DNA from: Saccharothrix algeriensis | GTDB taxonomy: Bacteria; Actinomycetota; Actinomycetes; Mycobacteriales; Pseudonocardiaceae | DNA: 64,000 nucleotides | Assembly: GCF_016907655.1 (NCBI RefSeq) | Contig: NZ_JAFBCL010000001.1 | Span: 6,048,001-6,112,000, forward strand | Direction of reading: 5' to 3' | Part shown: positions 63,169-64,000 of the stretch, piece by piece | Numbering within the stretch: position 1 is the stretch's first letter | Layout: every line of letters begins with the position of its first letter | The notes under the pieces: model-generated | Told to the model about the DNA's origin: nothing | What the model saw: the letters and a program-made list of their open reading frames with translations, nothing else | Database searches by the model: none | Program-made: the position numbers and the translations under genes

Positions 63169-63693
63169 TCAGAGCACGGCGGTGAAGGTGGTGGCGCCGC
63201 TGACGCCGGTCAGGCCCTGCGGGGTCAGGCAGGCGGTCAGGTCGGTGGCGGGCAGGACCTTGGTCTGCACGACGGTCGCGCCCTCGAACAGCCCCGACAC
63301 CACGGTGCCGGTCAGGACCAGCACGGTGGTGCCGCCGGGCTTGAGGTTGATCTCGAAGCCGCCCTCGACGGTGCTGCTCTGGCCGGTGTTCCAGTGGTAG
63401 GTGGAGGTGTTGGAGGTGGAGCCGGACAGGCAGCTGAACGTGCCGGTGGCCAGCGTCGTGAACGTCGCGCCGGTGATCTCGGGGTGGGCCGGGGAGAGGC
63501 AGCCGCCCAGCGTGCCGGTGGCGGTGAAGTCGATGTGCCGCGGCAGCAGCGTCATCCCGGGGTAGTAGGTGCCGTCCTGCGTGCCCAGCGGGCAGTTGAC
63601 GTCCACCACCGACGCCGACGCGGGGGACAGGGACGAACCGACGACGCTCGACAACACGACCACCGCGGCGACGAACAGCGAACGCAGGCGCAT
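63169..63693 (-). CDS. secreted hypothetical protein
   Basis: A 174-residue protein from ATG 63693. Residues 1-28 are a signal peptide (RSLFVAAVVVLSSVVGSSL, cut near ASAS). The mature part is beta-rich and Thr/Gly-rich, with four cysteines (VDVNCPLGTQ, GGCLSPAHP, FSCLSGSTS, TACLTPQG) that could make two disulfides. Small secreted proteins of this sort with a YYPGMTLLPRHIDF-like start are common in actinomycetes and have no assigned role. It lies 129 bases downstream of (and is read in the same direction as) the end of the window's last spacer, and upstream of bioN on the same strand with no obvious link. Confidence 0.75.
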   Translation of the reverse strand: MRLRSLFVAAVVVLSSVVGSSLSPASASVVDVNCPLGTQDGTYYPGMTLLPRHIDFTATGTLGGCLSPAHPEITGATFTTLATGTFSCLSGSTSNTSTYHWNTGQSSTVEGGFEINLKPGGTTVLVLTGTVVSGLFEGATVVQTKVLPATDLTACLTPQGLTGVSGATTFTAVL

Positions 63694-64000
63694 CAGGATT
63701 CCCGTTCCTTGTGAGGTGATGGGGAGTTCGAGTGTCACGTTCGCGGCACGCGCCCTCAATCGGCTGAACGGCTTGTGGCGCGACACCGTGCGTGGGTGGC
63801 GCGCCCGCAAAATGCGGAAGCCGCACTTCCGGCGCGCATTCGTCGCCAGGGGCTTCGCGAGGGCCCTCGCCGACCGGGCCCGACGGGGAGCCGATACCGG
63901 ATACCCGAGAGCCGGGACGACGCGGTCGCGGGCCGGTGGAGGGAGCGGCCGTCGGTGGAACCGGAAGCGCGTGACGGGAGTCCGAGTGGTGACGAGGGCT
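63694..64000. other. 307-base end region
   Basis: No gene can be supported. It should contain the promoter of the leftward secreted-protein gene. Short frames near the right edge may be the start of a rightward gene that continues outside the window, but too little is present to judge. Confidence 0.35.

Overview
The window is high-GC actinomycete DNA with GC-rich third codon positions, many GTG starts and frequent 4-base stop/start overlaps (GTGA, ATGA). A Ser/Thr kinase-FHA pair, SARP and NB-ARC regulators, a type I PKS, a BioMNY biotin transporter and a lasso-peptide-like cluster together suggest the order Pseudonocardiales (for example a Saccharothrix/Actinosynnema relative). This placement is inferred from gene style, not from a marker gene. 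I saw no rRNA, tRNA, CRISPR array or intact insertion sequence.

Layout. 0-8 kb: single genes for a membrane protein, a TY-Chap-like protein, a penicillin-binding-type serine hydrolase and a secreted PL7 alginate lyase, then a kinase-FHA pair and a secreted glycine-rich protein. 8.5-17.6 kb: a poly-gamma-glutamate (PGA) locus. A leftward operon carries a double HAMP sensor, PgsB, PgsC and an NlpC/P60 hydrolase; it diverges from a lipoprotein and a long CapA/PgsA. 17.7-23.1 kb: a leftward three-gene Pel-like operon with a CE18/Agd3-like deacetylase, PelF and a PelG-like membrane protein. The two loci converge, so PGA and a Pel-like polymer are encoded side by side.

23.6-28 kb: an AraC remnant, a nucleotidyltransferase, an M20 peptidase and an LLM flavin oxidoreductase. 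28.8-34.6 kb: one isolated single-module type I PKS (degenerate ACP, KS, AT, KR, ACP, TE). 35.3-41.7 kb: an island of five proteins without clear signal peptides: a ricin plus seven-repeat FG-GAP propeller protein, a small trefoil-like protein, an aerolysin/ETX-MTX2-like pore former, a short acidic protein and a six-repeat NHL plus ricin protein. 42-48.9 kb: a patch with a decayed ABC transporter, a zinc-ribbon-like protein, a PIG-L deacetylase, a B3/4 protein and a SARP/AfsR pseudogene.

48.97-59.35 kb is the most interesting region. NB-ARC regulator, histidine kinase and response regulator precede a 57-residue precursor and lasso-type genes: B2-like protein, asparagine-synthetase-like cyclase, RRE (PqqD-like), MauE-thioredoxin fusion, S9 peptidase and ABC exporter. 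The precursor core has six cysteines in inhibitor-cystine-knot spacing and no Asp/Glu at positions 7-9. The B2 protein appears to lack the Cys and His of the leader peptidase. This looks like a divergent lasso pathway making a disulfide-rich, possibly knottin-like peptide. 59.8-63.7 kb: biotin synthase, the convergent BioMNY transporter operon and a small secreted protein.
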